From Drosophila persimilis (Eukaryota; Arthropoda; Insecta; Diptera; Drosophilidae): a stretch of DNA of 64,000 nt. Of the stretch, positions 61,038-64,000 are shown piece by piece. The stretch spans positions 17,251 through 81,250 of the forward strand of contig NW_020825600.1 in assembly GCF_003286085.1 (NCBI RefSeq), in the 5' to 3' direction. The position numbers and the translations under genes were made by a program. Below the pieces are notes generated by a model. The model was not told the origin of the DNA. It ran no database searches and saw only the letters and a list, made by a program, of their open reading frames with translations. The number at the start of each line of letters is the position of its first letter. Positions within the stretch are counted from its first letter, which is position 1.

Positions 61038-61426
61038 TTTGCGGCTCTTTTCGACTTGTGTCTGTGTACCCGACGAGTGCTTGTCTTTTCTGTTTATAAG
61101 TGTGTATCACACACAACGTGTCTGTGCGTGTTTTTTCTGCTTATGTATGTACTGCGCACGGACAAGGCGACGCTGCGACGCGACAATGAATTTCACAATT
61201 TTTCAACCGAATTAAACGACTGATCTTTTATTAAAATCCGTGTCTACTGTTATGCTCACAGAATTTTGATTGTTCAACTTAATGTTTATAGCCACCAACA
61301 ACAACTTTACAACTTCATGTAGCTACAAACAACAACTTTAACAACTTTTCAACAATCCTCTTCTTGCATCAGCTTCTGCTTTCTTCTGTTTTTCTTTTTC
61401 ACACACTCTGAGCTCTTTATTCGACG

Positions 61427-61440
61427 CGGACGAGCCCCCA
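61427..61440 (-). promoter_or_regulatory. Primer-binding site of the right full unit
   Basis: Minus-strand TGGGGGCTCGTCCG two bases downstream of LTR 3, proline tRNA type. Confidence 0.8.
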
Positions 61441-61442
61441 AA

Positions 61443-61731
61443 TGTAAGATTAATATTAAAGTGTCGTTTATTAATAATGTTTTGATCGAAAAAGAGTACA
61501 AAGTGTTTGATTTAAGATGTGCAATTAATGATTCTGTTCTTCCGACTTTTTGTTCAACTTTCTGCTTCTACTTCCAACAACCGACTCCCATATCGATAAC
61601 CCCTTATCGGCTAGGTCTTTTACACATCGGTTAAGTCTGGTTATATCGGTTAGGTCTTATCGATGGTATCTTAAGTTCAAATGTTAATTTAGATGGGATA
61701 GTGTTAACTGCTTGATACACTGTCCTTTACA
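61443..61731 (-). repeat. LTR 3 of the tandem array (outer 5' LTR)
   Basis: 289 bp; differs from LTR 1 and 2 at TTTACACATCGG (TTTAAACATCGG there). It ends on the right at TTTACA, followed by TATATATTCGAG of the host flank. Being the outer 5' LTR it would drive transcription leftwards, away from Aplip1. Confidence 0.9.
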
Positions 61732-62285
61732 TATATATTCGAGTGTATGCACACAACTGCTTGGATTAACACATCCTAAAACTGGGCTTTGAATGATGCT
61801 CGTAATACTTAGGGAGTTTGAGGATGGGGTCTTGGGATTATTGAACCTCGTAACAGAGAGAGAAATCGAAGTAATTATTTGTTAATTTGGGACACTACTT
61901 TGGCCTCACTGTGTTTTGTGCTGAAATTGGGGCTGTCCAAAGTGTTTACAGGAGTTCAAGTTATTTGTGGTGTTGTGTGATATCCTGGGTCCTCGTTTAT
62001 AAAGTGTGTTCTTAGAAAGGGAAGCTATTACTGATTGCCTTGAAGCGGTTTCAAGAGTGGGATTTACAAACCTAAAATTAACTATTTACATGTCTCGGAT
62101 GTTGCACCATTTGTAGGAACAGATAAATCATATATGTATTCAAATTTTGAATGGAGCTTGCGGGATTATACAAATTGGTTATAAGTTTCTTATTTTGATG
62201 AAGGGGCAAACATTTGTTGTAGAATTTTATTTGTATTATTTAATAACCGCACAAAAAATACATCGTATGTTCATCGTGCCCGATC
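61732..62285 (-). other. 3' flank/untranslated region of Aplip1
   Basis: Apparently unique DNA between the retrotransposon array and the Aplip1 stop codon. A minus-strand AATAAA at 62226-62231, about 55 bases after the stop, may be the polyadenylation signal. The retrotransposon array therefore begins only about 0.55 kb beyond the coding sequence. Confidence 0.5.
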
Positions 62286-63868
62286 CTACTCGATGTAGAT
62301 GTCCTCGATGGGATAAGCAGTTTCAATGAATTTCTGATAGAAACGCTGAAAGGCCCGTCTGAGGAAGGATACAAGAATATATGTTAAGGTTTATCTTTGT
62401 GAGCATTTGATTTGAATGAAAACATTACCCAACTGCCTCGGCCACTGGCCTGGTGGACTCTGAGCCCTTGAAGACGTGGCAGGCAAAGCGCTGCACTGTG
62501 GGATGCTTCGTAATGAAGCCAATGAAGCGATGATCGCGAGGGTGAAATGCACAGAACGAGACGTTCTTTAGCGAGTAGAAATAGTCGATGCAGGGCTTCT
62601 TTTCCTTTTTGTTCTAAGGGGAGAACAAACACAAAGGCTTCCTGAAGGATGACTCATTAATAGTTAGAGCGACATTCAGTACTTACATTGGGGCCCGAAC
62701 GATCCACCATGCGTAGTCCCTGATCGGAGACCTCCAGAATACAGGTCTGTCCGGTGGGGCAGGCACCGTATTCGCCCACGATTTTGCGTACCGCTTGACA
62801 GACCACGCCGGTGCCCTTGTGCGCCAGCGTCTCCACGGATCCGAGGTATCCAAGCAGATAGCGCTCCTTCTTCACCAGCTGCACCGTCGGATCGAACTCG
62901 TTGTAGTCCAAGTCGACGGCATAGGCCGACGGGAAGATGCCCTGCCTTCCTGTGCGCAAGTTCACGCCCTCGCACCACAAGTCCTCGGCCTCCTTCTGCA
63001 CGTAGATGGCATCGCCGATCTCCAGCTCGATCTCGTCATGATGTCGTGGCACAAACTTGTGCAGTCCGCGGTGTGTGGCCTCCAGCATCTCCAACTGCCC
63101 GAAGGGCACGCCACCAAATGGCGGAGGAAACGGTGACTGGGAGACGGGCGATGTGATCTGTGGCGACATGCTCTTGAAGTCATTCGGGGAGTGCGCTGTG
63201 CTGTGGCCACTGTCCACATCCCCCAGGCTCTGCAGCCGCTCCGAATCGGGGCTGGAGTCTTCATCCATTAGATAGCCGCACTTCAGCGAGAGGAATGAGC
63301 GTTGTTGTCCGGTGCGCGGTGCAGCCAAGGGACCTCCAATGATTCCGCCGCCTCCAGTTCGAAACTCATCGGCCAGCGATCCGTAGTTAGTGCCACCTAA
63401 AAGATGCAGAATGGAAGCTGCAACAAGGCCATGAGTGGGTAAGATTTCAGCTACGAATGGGGCAAGGATTCTCTCTACTTACATTTCTGGTTTTTTGGTA
63501 TCTCGGGCAACTTGCGACGTCGCCGTGTGGCTGCCGCATTCGGAGTCAACAGATCCGTGCTGGCGCCAATGGTCACGGTGGCCGACGAGAGAGCATTGGG
63601 GGCCATTCCCATGATGCCGCCAATGGCATCCTGATGGTTCAATGGGTGATGCCGATGTGAGTTGAACGAGTCGTTTGTGTCGAGAGAACCGTCCGATGAG
63701 AGTGTGACTTTGAGACCATCCCCCAGCTCGTCGTCCTCCACTTGGCGCAGCTTGGGCTCACGTTCACGTTCCGCCATGCCCATGCCCCCAATGCCATCCT
63801 CCTGGTCCGAGCCATCGCCATCGCTCTTCGAGGAGGTGGAGTTCTCTATATCATCGTTGGGAATTAAA
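62286..63868 (-). CDS. Aplip1: Aplip1, JIP1-type JNK scaffold and kinesin cargo adaptor (3' four exons)
   Basis: Host gene on the minus strand; the 5' end lies beyond the window. Exons from splice sites: 63483-63868, 62687-63396, 62429-62613 and 62286-62358, all GT...AG, giving 450 codons in one frame and TAG at 62286-62288. Domains: a polar N-terminal region with RRRRKLPEIPKN (about residue 120); SH3 domain at about 237-293 (HRGLHKFVPRHHDEIELEIG, IFPSAYAVDLDY); phosphotyrosine-binding domain at about 306-440 (YLLGYLGSVETLAHKGTGV, FCAFHPRDHRFIGFITKHP). It ends AYPIEDIYIE, matching the C-terminal tyrosine motif by which JIP1 binds kinesin light chain. Aplip1 links the JNK pathway kinases and APP-like cargo to kinesin-1 for axonal transport. 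With about 490 residues in D. melanogaster, only ~40 N-terminal residues are missing here. No lesion is visible. Confidence 0.93.
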
Positions 63869-64000
63869 CTGAGGCAGAGTAGAGGAATTGTTTTGAGGAC
63901 AGAATATTGAAGGACAGAACACGAGAGAATAACATCTTGAAAATTCGATATTTCAAAGAATGTTATCCAGAGGTTCTTTCGGAGCCACGTGTTTCGTTCG

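Larger units (their letters stand above)
51651..61731 (-). mobile_element. Tandem array of a blastopia/mdg3-like LTR retrotransposon
   Basis: Three LTRs at a 4646-bp period (52151, 56797, 61443) separated by two full internal regions, plus a partial unit 51651-52150 carrying only leader and the first ~30 gag codons. Minus orientation. The two full polyproteins are identical and the LTRs differ at only one or two bases each. A single gag-pol frame of about 1320 residues and ~290-bp LTRs fit the blastopia/mdg3/micropia group as I remember it. No LTR or target duplication remains on the left side. Confidence 0.85.

Overview
The window looks like a transposon-packed stretch of a Drosophila genome, most likely an obscura-group species (pseudoobscura/miranda/persimilis/subobscura relatives). 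The evidence is the host gene at the right end, which is clearly Drosophila Aplip1 (JIP1-type JNK/kinesin scaffold), and about fifteen copies of a ~1.1 kb non-autonomous Helitron/Helentron of the DINE-1 type, matching my recollection of the obscura-group ISY/ISX/SGM family. The species call is an inference; nothing here is bacterial or organellar.

Layout. 1-134: N-terminal piece of a Tc1/mariner-like transposase. 338-4694: three Helitrons separated by two copies of a ~0.5 kb spacer carrying a 75-aa membrane-protein frame. 4695-18042: a decayed jockey-type LINE split by a 9.4 kb Osvaldo-like LTR retrotransposon (7918-17298, 4-bp target duplication GCAT). 18043-21838: Helitron, LINE gag fragment, fragments of a Nose-resistant-to-fluoxetine (NRF)/acyltransferase-3 gene, an unidentified exon fragment and another Helitron. 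21839-25260: CR1-like LINE with its RT core deleted. 25261-26756: small island of apparent host DNA with a 163-aa two-helix membrane protein gene. 26757-33602: Helitron scrap, unassigned DNA, a BEL/Pao retrotransposon (tRNA-Trp primer site) lacking most of gag and its 3' LTR, and unassigned DNA. 33603-42142: two further copies of the Helitron + LINE gag + NRF-like gene block, one with nearly the whole N-terminal half of the NRF gene. 42143-43715: unidentified repeat with a GC-rich hairpin. 43716-47096: two abutting Helitrons, the second containing a 1169-bp solo LTR. 47097-50435: unidentified coding-like DNA, then LTR, primer site and gag of a gypsy-type errantivirus. 50436-51546: Helitron. 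51651-61731: tandem array of a blastopia/mdg3-like retrotransposon (two complete internal regions, three LTRs and a fourth partial unit). 61732-64000: 3' flank and last four visible exons of Aplip1.

The window is therefore an arena of nested and duplicated mobile DNA beside an ordinary neural gene. The retroelements carry four different kinds of tRNA primer site. Only the two blastopia-like polyproteins look fully intact; the others carry nonsense codons, frameshifts or deletions. Segmental duplication is visible because Helitrons occupy the same junctions in different copies. One Helitron insertion can be compared with empty paralogous sites, which fixes the ends of the family. I see no tRNA, rRNA or CRISPR.
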